Shown: positions 1-7,224, counted from the first letter of the stretch. The stretch: 7,437 nucleotides of DNA from an uncultured Bacteroidales bacterium (GCA_946406095.1 CAMJJO010000084.1:1-7437), one strand, 5' to 3'. The notes: generated by a model from the sequence alone, not told the origin. Translations and numbers: made by a program.

Positions 1-2
1 AA

Positions 3-77
3 AAAGAGTATCTTATCCGTAAGAACGGAAAACGTGACGGATGGTGGGAGGTGCTGGTAGAATTGCCCGTTATTTAA
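3..77 (+). CDS. C-terminal tail of an unidentified upstream protein (partial)
   Basis: The third forward frame is open from the window edge to a TAA at 75-77. It encodes 24 residues ending in RKNGKRDGWWEVLVELPVI. Codon use is like that of the genes that follow, and the mix of charged residues with an alternating hydrophobic end (EVLVELPVI) looks like a real beta-strand terminus. The other two forward frames stop at 22 and 60. The 5' part lies outside the window, so the family cannot be named. If real, it ends 38 bases before the preferred start of the ROK kinase gene and is probably the preceding gene of the same operon. A chance open frame of this length remains possible. Confidence 0.5.
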   Translation, partial: KEYLIRKNGKRDGWWEVLVELPVI

Positions 78-90
78 CGAAAAAGATGGC

Positions 91-98
91 TATATTTG
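91..98 (+). promoter_or_regulatory. Possible internal Bacteroidetes -7 promoter element
   Basis: TATATTTG matches the Bacteroidetes -7 consensus TAnnTTTG exactly. It would place a transcription start around 100-105, just ahead of the ATG at 116. The -33 partner is poor: the nearest TTG (63-65) is about 25 bases upstream, longer than the usual 19-21. It could be a weak internal promoter or chance. If real, it favours the ATG at 116 over the in-frame ATGs at 41 and 86 as the kinase start. Confidence 0.25.
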
Positions 99-115
99 AA
101 AACCTGAAACCAATA

Positions 116-1081
116 ATGATGAAAACCAATCTTTTAGGCATAGACGTAGGCGGCACCAAGTGCGCGGTCATCTACGGCATCGACACCGACGGGTCCATCG
201 AAATAGCCGACAAGGTGCGTTTCGACACTTCCGACGTGCAGAGCACCATAGCCACCATCCTCAAAGAGCTGAAGGGCATCTGCGCAAAGCACGGCCTGGA
301 CGCATCCAACACCAAGGGCATAGGCATCTCCTGCGGGGGTCCTCTGGACAGCAAGACCGGGGTGGTGATGTCGCCCCCGAACCTCCCGGGATGGGACAAC
401 ATCCCCATAGTCAAGATGGTGGAAGAGGCCACCGGCATCCCCGCGGGCCTGCAGAACGATGCCAACGCCTGCGCTCTTGCAGAGTGGAAGTACGGCGCCG
501 GCCGGGGCACCCGGAACATGGTATTCCTGACCTTCGGCACGGGCCTCGGGGCGGGTCTGGTGCTGGACGGCAAGCTATACTCCGGTACCAACGACAACGC
601 CGGGGAACTCGGTCACATCCGCCTGAGCGAATTTGGCCCCGTGGGCTACGGAAAGGCCGGTTCGGTAGAGGGATTCGCCAGTGGGGGAGGCATCGCCCAG
701 CTGGCCGCATCTGCCGTGAAAGAGAAGCTGATGATGGGGCAGAAGGTGGCCTGGTGCCCGGACGGAAACCTCGCCGGCATCACCGCCAAGACCGTCGCCG
801 AAGCCGCCAAGGCAGGGGACGAGCTCGCAATCGGCATCTACCGCACCTCCGCCACCTATCTGGGCAAAGCCCTGGCAATGGTGATAGACATGCTCAATCC
901 AGAGGTGATCGCCATCGGCAGCATATTCGTCCGCGCCGAGGAACTGATACGCCCGTTCATGCAGGCCGCCATCGACCGCGACGCCCTTCCCGGAGCCGCC
1001 GCCGTCTGCAAAGTCAAGCCCGCCGAACTTGGCGAGGCCATCGGCGATATCGCCGCACTCTCAATCGCTGCCGCTTTATGA
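116..1081 (+). CDS. ROK-family sugar kinase (glucokinase-like, zinc motif absent)
   Basis: Predicted cytoplasmic kinase of 321 aa that phosphorylates a free sugar with ATP. The N-terminal phosphate-binding motif DVGGTK is at residues 10-15. NDANA at 114-118 contains the likely catalytic Asp115. FGTGLG at 140-145 is the second phosphate loop. GELGH at 163-167 supplies the conserved Glu and His that contact sugar in ROK kinases. The region that normally carries the CxCGxxGCxE zinc motif reads GPVGYGKAGSVEGFASG (174-190), with no cysteines, so this belongs to a zinc-less ROK branch and its substrate cannot be read from the family. The start at 116 (tandem ATG-ATG) is preferred because ROK proteins usually begin a few residues before DVGGTK. 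The in-frame ATGs at 86 and 41 would add 10 or 25 residues, and the one at 41 would overlap the upstream frame. The stop overlaps the isomerase start (ATGA). Substrate could be glucose, another hexose, or a heptose/heptulose, given the neighbour. Confidence 0.92.
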   Translation: MMKTNLLGIDVGGTKCAVIYGIDTDGSIEIADKVRFDTSDVQSTIATILKELKGICAKHGLDASNTKGIGISCGGPLDSKTGVVMSPPNLPGWDNIPIVKMVEEATGIPAGLQNDANACALAEWKYGAGRGTRNMVFLTFGTGLGAGLVLDGKLYSGTNDNAGELGHIRLSEFGPVGYGKAGSVEGFASGGGIAQLAASAVKEKLMMGQKVAWCPDGNLAGITAKTVAEAAKAGDELAIGIYRTSATYLGKALAMVIDMLNPEVIAIGSIFVRAEELIRPFMQAAIDRDALPGAAAVCKVKPAELGEAIGDIAALSIAAAL

Positions 1082-1647
1082 AAGACCTGATACTCAAAGA
1101 CTTGCGTGAGGCTCGGGACGAGCTGGAACGCTTCCTGGCCACTCCTTCGACCCTGGATTCAATCGCCCGCGCCGCCGAGATCTGCTCCGCCGCACTCAAG
1201 GCCGGCTGCAAGATAATCAGCTGCGGCAACGGAGGGTCCCTTTGCGACGCCACCCATTTTGCCGAGGAACTCACCGGCCGCTACCGGGGCAACCGCAGGC
1301 CTCTCCCTGCCATCGCCATAAACGATCCGGCATATATGACCTGCACCGCCAATGACTTTAGCTTCGAAGAAGTCTTCTCCCGCTACGTGGAGGGTGTCGG
1401 CAACAGGGGAGACGTGCTCCTTGCCATCAGCACCAGCGGCACTTCCGCGAACGTGCTTAAGGCCGCAGAAGCCGCCAAGGCCAAGGGAATGAAGGTGATC
1501 TCGCTCACCGGCCCCGCAGGCAATCCGCTGGCGGAAATCGCCGATGCAGCCATCTGTGCGCCCGCCGCTCCCCATTCCGACCGCATCCAGGAAATCCACA
1601 TCAAAGTCATACACATCCTTATCCACGCCATAGAAGAGTCGCTATGA
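1078..1647 (+). CDS. gmhA: Phosphoheptose (sedoheptulose-7-phosphate) isomerase, SIS domain
   Basis: The 189-aa protein closely resembles E. coli GmhA (about 192 aa) along its length. GmhA converts sedoheptulose 7-phosphate to D-glycero-D-manno-heptose 7-phosphate, the first step of ADP- or GDP-heptose synthesis, in the cytoplasm as a tetramer. SCGNGGS (48-54) and STSGTS (119-124) are the SIS phosphate-binding loops. HFAEELTGRYR (60-70) contains Glu64, and DRIQEIHIKVIHIL (168-181) contains His179; by motif these match the catalytic Glu65 and His180 of the E. coli enzyme. H60 is also conserved. The start ATG lies inside the kinase's end (ATGA), and the stop likewise overlaps the permease start, so translation is probably coupled through all three genes. 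No GHMP kinase (HddA), GmhB or HldE lies beside it, unlike a typical heptose-nucleotide cluster. The frame is open far upstream of 1078, but that part is an arginine-rich shadow of the kinase gene. Confidence 0.95.
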   Translation: MKDLILKDLREARDELERFLATPSTLDSIARAAEICSAALKAGCKIISCGNGGSLCDATHFAEELTGRYRGNRRPLPAIAINDPAYMTCTANDFSFEEVFSRYVEGVGNRGDVLLAISTSGTSANVLKAAEAAKAKGMKVISLTGPAGNPLAEIADAAICAPAAPHSDRIQEIHIKVIHILIHAIEESL

Positions 1648-2798
1648 AAAAGAATACCCTTTCAGTCATTCTGCCCGTGATGTTCGGTTTCCTCGCAATG
1701 GGGTTCATCGACATGATCGGGCTGGTCACCAGCAATGTGCGTGCAGACTTCGACATGTCCGACGGCCTGGTGAACACCATTTCGCTGTCGTGCTATCTCT
1801 GGTTCCTGCTGCTTTCCATCCCCGTGGGAATGGCCCTCACGCGCTGGGGGCGCAAGAAGATGGTGCTGCTGAGCCTCGCCATACACGTGGTGGCGCTGCT
1901 CCTGCCCTATGTCAGCTACAGCTTCGCCAGCGTGCTGGTGGCTTTCTCGCTGATAGGCATAGGCAATACCATCCTCCAGGTGGCCATGAATCCGCTCGTG
2001 ACCGACGTCGTAAACGCCGACCGCGTGACATCCACCATCACCTTCGGGCAGGCCACAAAGGCCTTCGGGAGCATCGTGGCGCCGTTTGTTGCAATGTGGA
2101 CGGCGGTGGCGCTGGGGCACTGGCAGCTGCTGTTCCCCATCTACGCCGGGCTCTCGCTGCTGGGCCTCATCTGGCTCTGGATCACTCCCATAGAGGAGGC
2201 ACCCCGCGAGGCCAGGAAGGTGGGCGTGAAAGACACTCTGGTGCTGCTGAAAGACAAGTTCATCCTGGCCTGCTTCGTGGGCATAGTGGTGCTCGTGGCG
2301 GCCGACGTGGCGGTGAATATGACCCTGCCGCGCCTGATGACGGATGAGTTCGGCCTGAGCACGGAGAAAGCGAATCTCTGCAACAGCCTCTATTTCCTGG
2401 CACGCACGATTGCCGCGTTCGCCGGGGGAGCCCTGCTGCTGAAGGTCTCCGACAAGAAGTTCTTCTCCTGGGGATGCTGGATTGCGATGGCCGGTCTGGT
2501 GCTGTTCGCCGCCCTAGGCAAGCTGGGTCTCGTGCCAGTGCTGGTGGCCGTATGCATCTTCGGAGTGGGCTATGCCAACCTCTTCGGCATCGTCTTTTCC
2601 TTTGCAATGCGCCGCGCGCCCGAGAAGGCGAACGAGGTGTCTGCCCTGCTGATAGTGGGCCTGATCGGCGGAGCCATACTGCCGCCCGTGCTGGGTTGGA
2701 TCCGGGACGTTTCCGGCTCCCAGGTGGCTGCAGTGGCAGCTATCGCCGTCGTCTGGATTTATATGCTCTGGCTGATCCGCCGCATCCGCGAAGCCTAG
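1644..2798 (+). CDS. MFS sugar transporter, FHS (FucP/GluP-like) family
   Basis: A 384-aa hydrophobic inner-membrane protein with about 12 predicted transmembrane segments, probably a proton-coupled sugar importer. The first helix begins near residue 7. GMALTRWGRKK (62-72) is the loop 2-3 MFS motif. QVAMNPLVTDV (112-122) is the equivalent of the Q-x-x-x-NP signature seen in FucP and GluP of the fucose/galactose/glucose:H+ symporter family. A polar central loop (about 182-205) separates two six-helix halves, and GWIRD (351-355) sits before the last helix. Length is slightly below the roughly 400-440 aa usual for this family, but both halves are present. The start overlaps the gmhA stop by four bases, so it is almost certainly in the same operon and may import the substrate of the ROK kinase. 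The specific sugar is not determinable from sequence. The stop lies 2 bases from the stop of the convergent DUF4249 gene. Confidence 0.92.
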   Translation: MKKNTLSVILPVMFGFLAMGFIDMIGLVTSNVRADFDMSDGLVNTISLSCYLWFLLLSIPVGMALTRWGRKKMVLLSLAIHVVALLLPYVSYSFASVLVAFSLIGIGNTILQVAMNPLVTDVVNADRVTSTITFGQATKAFGSIVAPFVAMWTAVALGHWQLLFPIYAGLSLLGLIWLWITPIEEAPREARKVGVKDTLVLLKDKFILACFVGIVVLVAADVAVNMTLPRLMTDEFGLSTEKANLCNSLYFLARTIAAFAGGALLLKVSDKKFFSWGCWIAMAGLVLFAALGKLGLVPVLVAVCIFGVGYANLFGIVFSFAMRRAPEKANEVSALLIVGLIGGAILPPVLGWIRDVSGSQVAAVAAIAVVWIYMLWLIRRIREA

Positions 2799-2800
2799 GA

Positions 2801-3637
2801 TCACTCTACTTTGAGGGTGCTCACCGTAGCCCCGTATCCGGCCCAATATCCGAGCCCTCCCTCGATATTCGTGGCCGGATTTTCGTGCATTGGGAAGAAG
2901 GGGGTGTTGCCGAGGGTGGAGAGGTCGTCGATGGCCATCCAGAAGCGGCAGGCGGCCTCTTCGCAGGTGCAGACTTTTACCCGCACCGTGCTGCCTTTCT
3001 TGAACTGGGTGGAGAATATCGGACGGTCCAGCCCCTTGCCGCGGGTGATGGTGATTTCGGCGTTTTCCTTGAGCCCGGCCCCTTCGATTGCGCTCGGGAA
3101 GCAGGGAATGAAGCGGCTGTCTTCGCCTTCTACCATGGTAAAGATGCGGTAGAACTTGTCCGCTCCGGCCTTGTTGCCGAGCGTGACCACAAGTGTATAA
3201 AGGCTATCGGTGCCATCCACCTTTACTGCCCGCACTCCTCCGATCGGCTCCGGAGCGGGGATGGTGCTGCTGGCGCTGAGCGTCTTGCCGTTATATTCCA
3301 CCTTCAGGGTGTATTTCTTTCCCGCCTGGCCCGTGATCCAGCCGGTGGTGTAGACGAAGGGCGGTAGATAGCGCTTGTCTTGCTTGCTGAAGAGGATCAC
3401 GGTGGTGTCGCCGTCGCTCAGGCTCACTTTCGCGCGCTTGACGATATGGTTGCTGAGGGAGTCCAGGTGGGTGAATTCCGGGCTGGGGGAGAGGGTGGAA
3501 GTGAGCATCACCACAGGCGCTTCTCCGGCCTCTATCCATCCTTCCGCCACCAGTTCCCCGGGGTCGTTCTCCCATCTTCCCGGCCCGCTGCAGGAGCAGA
3601 GAAGTGCGATGGCAGTTATGAGAAGCGTCTTTTTCAT
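2801..3637 (-). CDS. DUF4249-type lipoprotein, partner of the TonB-dependent receptor
   Basis: A 278-aa protein with a short lipoprotein signal (MKKTLLITAIALLCSCS). The likely lipidated residue is Cys16, after L-C-S. The segment AEGWIEAGEAPVVMLTSTL (31-49) and the C-terminal NPATNIEGGLGYWAGYGA (253-270) resemble the start and end of DUF4249, a Bacteroidetes family of unknown biochemical role whose genes usually sit next to TonB-dependent receptor genes. Between them are predicted beta-strands (for example 108-125 and 144-152), suggesting an all-beta fold. Four cysteines lie beyond the signal (179, 223, 225, 230), three of them in CTCEEAAC. The ATG is 2 bases after the receptor stop (TGA-CC-ATG), so the two are co-transcribed. 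It probably sits in the outer membrane next to the receptor as a ligand-capture or lid component, which is inferred from context only. Family assignment is by motif memory, not by a profile search. Confidence 0.82.
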   Translation of the reverse strand: MKKTLLITAIALLCSCSGPGRWENDPGELVAEGWIEAGEAPVVMLTSTLSPSPEFTHLDSLSNHIVKRAKVSLSDGDTTVILFSKQDKRYLPPFVYTTGWITGQAGKKYTLKVEYNGKTLSASSTIPAPEPIGGVRAVKVDGTDSLYTLVVTLGNKAGADKFYRIFTMVEGEDSRFIPCFPSAIEGAGLKENAEITITRGKGLDRPIFSTQFKKGSTVRVKVCTCEEAACRFWMAIDDLSTLGNTPFFPMHENPATNIEGGLGYWAGYGATVSTLKVE

Positions 3638-3639
3638 GG

Positions 3640-5658
3640 TCAGAACTTGCAGAACCAGCCGATGCCGGGCATCAGCTTGAGGGCGAAACTGAATGGTGCG
3701 TATGCGAAACTGCCGTCTTCGCGGGTGTCGAAGCGGTAGGAGAGTTCATTGTTCCTTGCCAGGGCGTTGTAGAGAGAGAAGTTGATGCCGTGGGTGAGGG
3801 TGGCGTCCTTGCGGAAATACCAGTTGAAATTGAGGTCCAGGCGGATGTAGGGGGCCAGCCGGGCGCCGTTCCTCGGCCCGTAGAGGCAGATCATCCTGGA
3901 ATCCAGCAGATAGAACGACTTGGGGGCGGTGAAGGGGGTGCCGGATGCTGCGGTGAAGGTGCCGCCGGCGTCCCATCTACGCTCGGCCCAGGTGGCGACT
4001 GCGTTCAGCTCGAACAGGCGCTCGAAGTTGGAAGGCCAGATGCTGCCGGTTTCATCGCGCCTGAGGGACCTTCCCAGCGAGCCGCTGAGCCATCCCGTGA
4101 GCTTGCCGGCCTGCTTGTGGAGGATGAGGTTGATGCCGTAGTTCCAGCCTTCCGCCGTGGTGAGCATGCCGGCCAGCGATGAGTCTGCCCGGAGGTAGTC
4201 CATCAGGGTGCCGGTGTATTCCACTTGATTGCGCAGGCGGCGCCAGTAGAGCTCTGCCGAGAAGGCCCAGGCCTCCTGCCGGAAGTCGAGGTTGTAGGCC
4301 AGCGAAGCCCACAGGGAACGCTGCGGGGCGCCGTATTTCCCGGCCAGGAAGTTGAATTCGATGGGGAATCCCATGCTGCTGACTCCGGTGAGGAAGATGT
4401 TCTGGGTGGCGCTGCCCGCCCTCAGTTCCAGCTGCCCTGCTCGGAACATGTCGTAGCTGATCGCCAGCGAGGGGTCCAGCTGCCAGAAGGATGCCTTTTC
4501 GGGGGAGAGATACCATCCTCCGGCGAGTTCCGCCTTCAGTTTCCAGCTAAGCGAGAGATACCTGCTCCAGGCGGCCCTGATGCGGCTTTCCAGCGCCTGC
4601 TGAGCCTCTTCGGCGCTATTGGAGGTCATCGATCCTCCCTCGTGGACGGGGTTCGGGGCAAGCACGTCGTAGTACAGAAGGTCCGCGCCGAAATCGAAGT
4701 CCTGCCACTGGAGCGAGGCCTTGTAGCCCGCGTTGCTGGTGTGGTAGGGGATGAACCCGCTTTCCAGGCTGTAGGAAATGTCTGCCCGGGCGCTGTAGCG
4801 GGTGGCGAAGATGCTCTGTTTCAGGGTGCTTTCCGCGCCCCGGTGCTGCCAGTGGAGAGCGGCGGAGGCGTTGCTCCAGCCCATTTTCACTCCGAGGTGG
4901 TTCTCTACCGAAGTATAGTCTGCGGCGTCGGTGGAGTAGAATGCGTCTGCGTAGATGCGGTCTTTGGCCGTGGGAGCCCAAGTCCAGCCCAGGTTGACGT
5001 CCCCGAATCCATAGAGGAAGGGGTCTTCGTCCACGGTCAGGTAAGATTTGTAGAGTTCGTTAAGGAAGCTTCTGCGGGCAGAGATGCTGAGTGCGGAATT
5101 CTCCCCGGTGCGGAGCTTGAAATTGCCCTGTGCGGCCACCAGGCCCAGCGAGAAGTCCCCGGCGGCGGGCTGTGACGGGATGCTGCGGTCCGGGATCATA
5201 TCCACATATCCTCCCAGGCGCCCGAAGCTGCCTGCCGTGGTGCCGTAGTTCAAAGTGCCGAAGTGGGCGGGGTTGAATACCGAAAAGATGCCCAGGAGGT
5301 GGCTGGCGCCATAAATCGGCGTGCCGTCGATGCTGATGAGGTTGTGGGAGTGGTCGCAGCCTTGGATGTGGATGCCGGCATCGATCTCGCTGCCAGTCTG
5401 CACGCTGGGAAGCAGCCGGATGAAGCGCAGGGGATCGGAGCTGCCGAGTATGCCCGGGAGCTTTGCCAGCCCGGCCATATCCACTTTCGTTTCCGCTTTT
5501 GCGGAGATGATCGAAGTGCGCTTGCGGGCAGCCACTACGGTGCTGTCGATGCTGCGCATCAAAGAAGAATCGGTCTGCGCCGAAATCTTCGTCGGGAGGA
5601 GCCCCGGAAGCAGCAACGCAGACCGAATGATCAGACTGTATAGGCGCCTGGCCTTCAC
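3640..5658 (-). CDS. Compact TonB-dependent outer-membrane receptor
   Basis: A 672-aa protein with a signal peptide (about residues 1-28, cleavage after ISA or SAQ), a short segment with a possible TonB box (STVVAARK, 39-46), a plug domain (about 55-160) and a beta-barrel (about 165-672) ending in an aromatic residue (GWFCKF), as expected for BAM-assembled porins. Plug hallmarks include LLPSVQ (82-87), NLISIDGTPIYG (106-117) and SHLLGIFSVFNP (119-130). The usual RGG is replaced by QGC (99-101), and the usual GGRLSS by FGRLGG (145-150). There is no room for the N-terminal CarboxypepD_reg-like domain common in Bacteroidetes receptors paired with DUF4249, so the protein is short for its class. 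The start is GTG, the first codon after the upstream gene's TAA and in the same frame. No other usual start precedes the signal peptide. It would import a ligand energised by TonB-ExbBD; the substrate is unknown. Confidence 0.92.
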   Translation of the reverse strand: MKARRLYSLIIRSALLLPGLLPTKISAQTDSSLMRSIDSTVVAARKRTSIISAKAETKVDMAGLAKLPGILGSSDPLRFIRLLPSVQTGSEIDAGIHIQGCDHSHNLISIDGTPIYGASHLLGIFSVFNPAHFGTLNYGTTAGSFGRLGGYVDMIPDRSIPSQPAAGDFSLGLVAAQGNFKLRTGENSALSISARRSFLNELYKSYLTVDEDPFLYGFGDVNLGWTWAPTAKDRIYADAFYSTDAADYTSVENHLGVKMGWSNASAALHWQHRGAESTLKQSIFATRYSARADISYSLESGFIPYHTSNAGYKASLQWQDFDFGADLLYYDVLAPNPVHEGGSMTSNSAEEAQQALESRIRAAWSRYLSLSWKLKAELAGGWYLSPEKASFWQLDPSLAISYDMFRAGQLELRAGSATQNIFLTGVSSMGFPIEFNFLAGKYGAPQRSLWASLAYNLDFRQEAWAFSAELYWRRLRNQVEYTGTLMDYLRADSSLAGMLTTAEGWNYGINLILHKQAGKLTGWLSGSLGRSLRRDETGSIWPSNFERLFELNAVATWAERRWDAGGTFTAASGTPFTAPKSFYLLDSRMICLYGPRNGARLAPYIRLDLNFNWYFRKDATLTHGINFSLYNALARNNELSYRFDTREDGSFAYAPFSFALKLMPGIGWFCKF

Positions 5659-7224
5659 TTATTTCTTATTCAGGACGCTTGAAAGGTAGCTGTCGACACT
5701 CTTCTGCCAGTCTTCGATGGCCTTGATCAGATCGGCGAAGTCGGTCTCGTTGAAGAATGACTCGAACATGGCGTAGGCGCTGCCGTCATCGAAACGGATG
5801 ACGGGGATTACCGTCCATTCGCCGGCTTGGTTCTTTTCGGGCTCGAGGCCGAGGTGGGCGGAGCACTTCTTGCTGTCGTAGAAGGCCTGGAGAGTCATTG
5901 CCTGCTCTGCCTGGCCGAGCCAGCTCTTGAATTCCACCTCGCTGGTGCGGGCCTCATCCATCTTTTCGGAGCACTGGACGAGCTTTTCGATGTTGGCGGT
6001 GCCCTTTATCTGGAGTTCGCCGAGGAGGTCGAAGCTGATCTCTGCGCTCTTGGGCATGGAGGATACTTCGTAGGAAGTGTGGGTGTAGCAGGAGCCGTTC
6101 TTGTAGCCGTCGCCGTTGTCGTAGTCGTTTTTGTCCTGCTTCTCTTCGGAAGTGAGCTTGAACCCGCTTTCCTTGACGGTCATCGTGAAGATGTCCTTCT
6201 TGCCGTAGCTGAACACATAGGATGCTTCGGCGCCGTCGGAGAGGTAGTCGAGTTTCTTGGTCTTGAGGGTGTAGCCGGCTGCGGAGAATGCGAATTCAAC
6301 GTTCGCCTGGTCTTTGGAGAGGTCCAGCTTGCCGGCCGTGGCAGGCTTGTAGTCGATGCCTACGCTGAGGTCTCCGATGGTTTCGTTCCCTTTGCGGATC
6401 TTTGCCGTAATGCTCTCGGGGATAGAGATATAGTTCTTTTGCACGCGCACCTTGGTGTGCCTTCCTGCGGGCACGGAAACCATATTGGTGAAGGCATCGT
6501 AGTTGCCGTAGATCTTGCTGTCGTCGTACCAGCCGTAATCTTCATTGGTGACGGGGTTGTAGAAGTGATACTCCGTGGCGTTTCCGTTCTGGCGGGTGAC
6601 AGGCTCCCAGTTGTAGTAATCGTAACCATCTCCCTGATACTGGACCTTGTTTAAGTACATTGCAGGGCCGGTGGTGTATGCGGGCCACTCATTGTAGTAT
6701 TCATCCCTGCTTTCGGTGATGAGGGTGGGGGTGGAAGACGCTTTGATCGCAGTTTCGGCGGTCATCTGTGCGCCGTCGACGTCTGCGGTGATGGTGAGGG
6801 TGGGAGCGTCTGTCTTGACCCAGGCCTTCTTGGAAGCATCGAGGGTGAAACTGCCTTTGATGTTGTCGAACTGGACTGTGTTGATCCTTTCGTAGACGAA
6901 TTCACCGGGTGCCTGATAGTTGCAGAACCATCCGTAGTTGGTGTCGTCGCTTTCGGAACCGCGCTCTTCGGAGGTTTCGACACTGTTTGCGAGGGCTTCG
7001 AAGACCGATTGGTCGTTATCTTTGCTGGAAACTGCCTCTTCGAACTTCGCCACTGCCTTGAAGGATTCTCCCCATTTCTCTACGTCGGCATACTCGACAA
7101 GTTCAATTCCTATTCCCTCGAGAGTGTCCTGCTGCTCGCTGGGGGAGAGGGGCTTTTCTTCTTTCTTACAACCTGCGGCAAGAGTGGCCGCGATTGCGAT
7201 AAGGTACAAATACTTTGTTTTCAT
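5659..7224 (-). CDS. Large surface lipoprotein of unknown function
   Basis: A 521-aa protein that I do not recognise. Residues 1-18 form a signal peptide ending LAAG before Cys19, a lipoprotein processing site. The following KKEEK resembles the charged signals that send Bacteroidetes lipoproteins to the cell surface. An acidic, helix-prone segment (about 28-95) is followed by a stretch rich in aromatic residues (about 176-244, many Tyr and Trp), which could form a ligand-binding face. The rest looks mostly beta-strand, with an Asp/Gly loop (NDYDNGDGYKN, 366-376) and a helical C-terminus (about 494-517). Other cysteines are at 101, 379, 418 and 454. By eye the gene is less GC-rich than its neighbours. 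It is first in the minus-strand operon, directly before the TonB-dependent receptor, so it is probably a surface partner or substrate binder of that receptor. It shows no SusD-like features that I can identify. The ATG at 7224 gives a complete signal peptide and is preceded by an A-rich leader. Confidence 0.85.
   Translation of the reverse strand: MKTKYLYLIAIAATLAAGCKKEEKPLSPSEQQDTLEGIGIELVEYADVEKWGESFKAVAKFEEAVSSKDNDQSVFEALANSVETSEERGSESDDTNYGWFCNYQAPGEFVYERINTVQFDNIKGSFTLDASKKAWVKTDAPTLTITADVDGAQMTAETAIKASSTPTLITESRDEYYNEWPAYTTGPAMYLNKVQYQGDGYDYYNWEPVTRQNGNATEYHFYNPVTNEDYGWYDDSKIYGNYDAFTNMVSVPAGRHTKVRVQKNYISIPESITAKIRKGNETIGDLSVGIDYKPATAGKLDLSKDQANVEFAFSAAGYTLKTKKLDYLSDGAEASYVFSYGKKDIFTMTVKESGFKLTSEEKQDKNDYDNGDGYKNGSCYTHTSYEVSSMPKSAEISFDLLGELQIKGTANIEKLVQCSEKMDEARTSEVEFKSWLGQAEQAMTLQAFYDSKKCSAHLGLEPEKNQAGEWTVIPVIRFDDGSAYAMFESFFNETDFADLIKAIEDWQKSVDSYLSSVLNKK

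Noticed and set aside
160..1077. Open frame upstream of and continuous with gmhA, giving a 495-residue protein
   Set aside because: The extension is arginine/histidine-rich, low in hydrophobic structure, and lies out of frame over the well-supported ROK kinase. GmhA proteins start where the ATG at 1078 lies.
1078..1647. MurQ-type etherase, making the cassette a MurNAc uptake operon like the transporter-kinase-MurQ set of Tannerella
   Set aside because: MurQ is much longer (around 300 aa), and the signature here (HFAEELTGRY, DRIQEIHIKVIHIL) is that of GmhA.
2812..2826. Short GGTG/CACC hairpin near the convergent stops as a terminator
   Set aside because: Only 4 bp arms with a 2-base loop and no T-run.
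2474..3367. Plus-strand open frame spanning the permease end and the DUF4249 gene
   Set aside because: Crosses two supported genes in the wrong frame or strand and has no recognisable domain.
4225..5175. Plus-strand open frame of 316 codons opposite the receptor
   Set aside because: Antisense shadow of a GC-rich gene. The translation resembles no family, and the minus strand encodes a coherent TonB-dependent receptor.
5827..6654. Plus-strand open frame of 275 codons, Val/Leu-rich, opposite the lipoprotein
   Set aside because: Its hydrophobic composition comes from the complement of acidic/Lys/Tyr codons. There is no start context, and it is fully opposite a supported gene with a lipoprotein signal.
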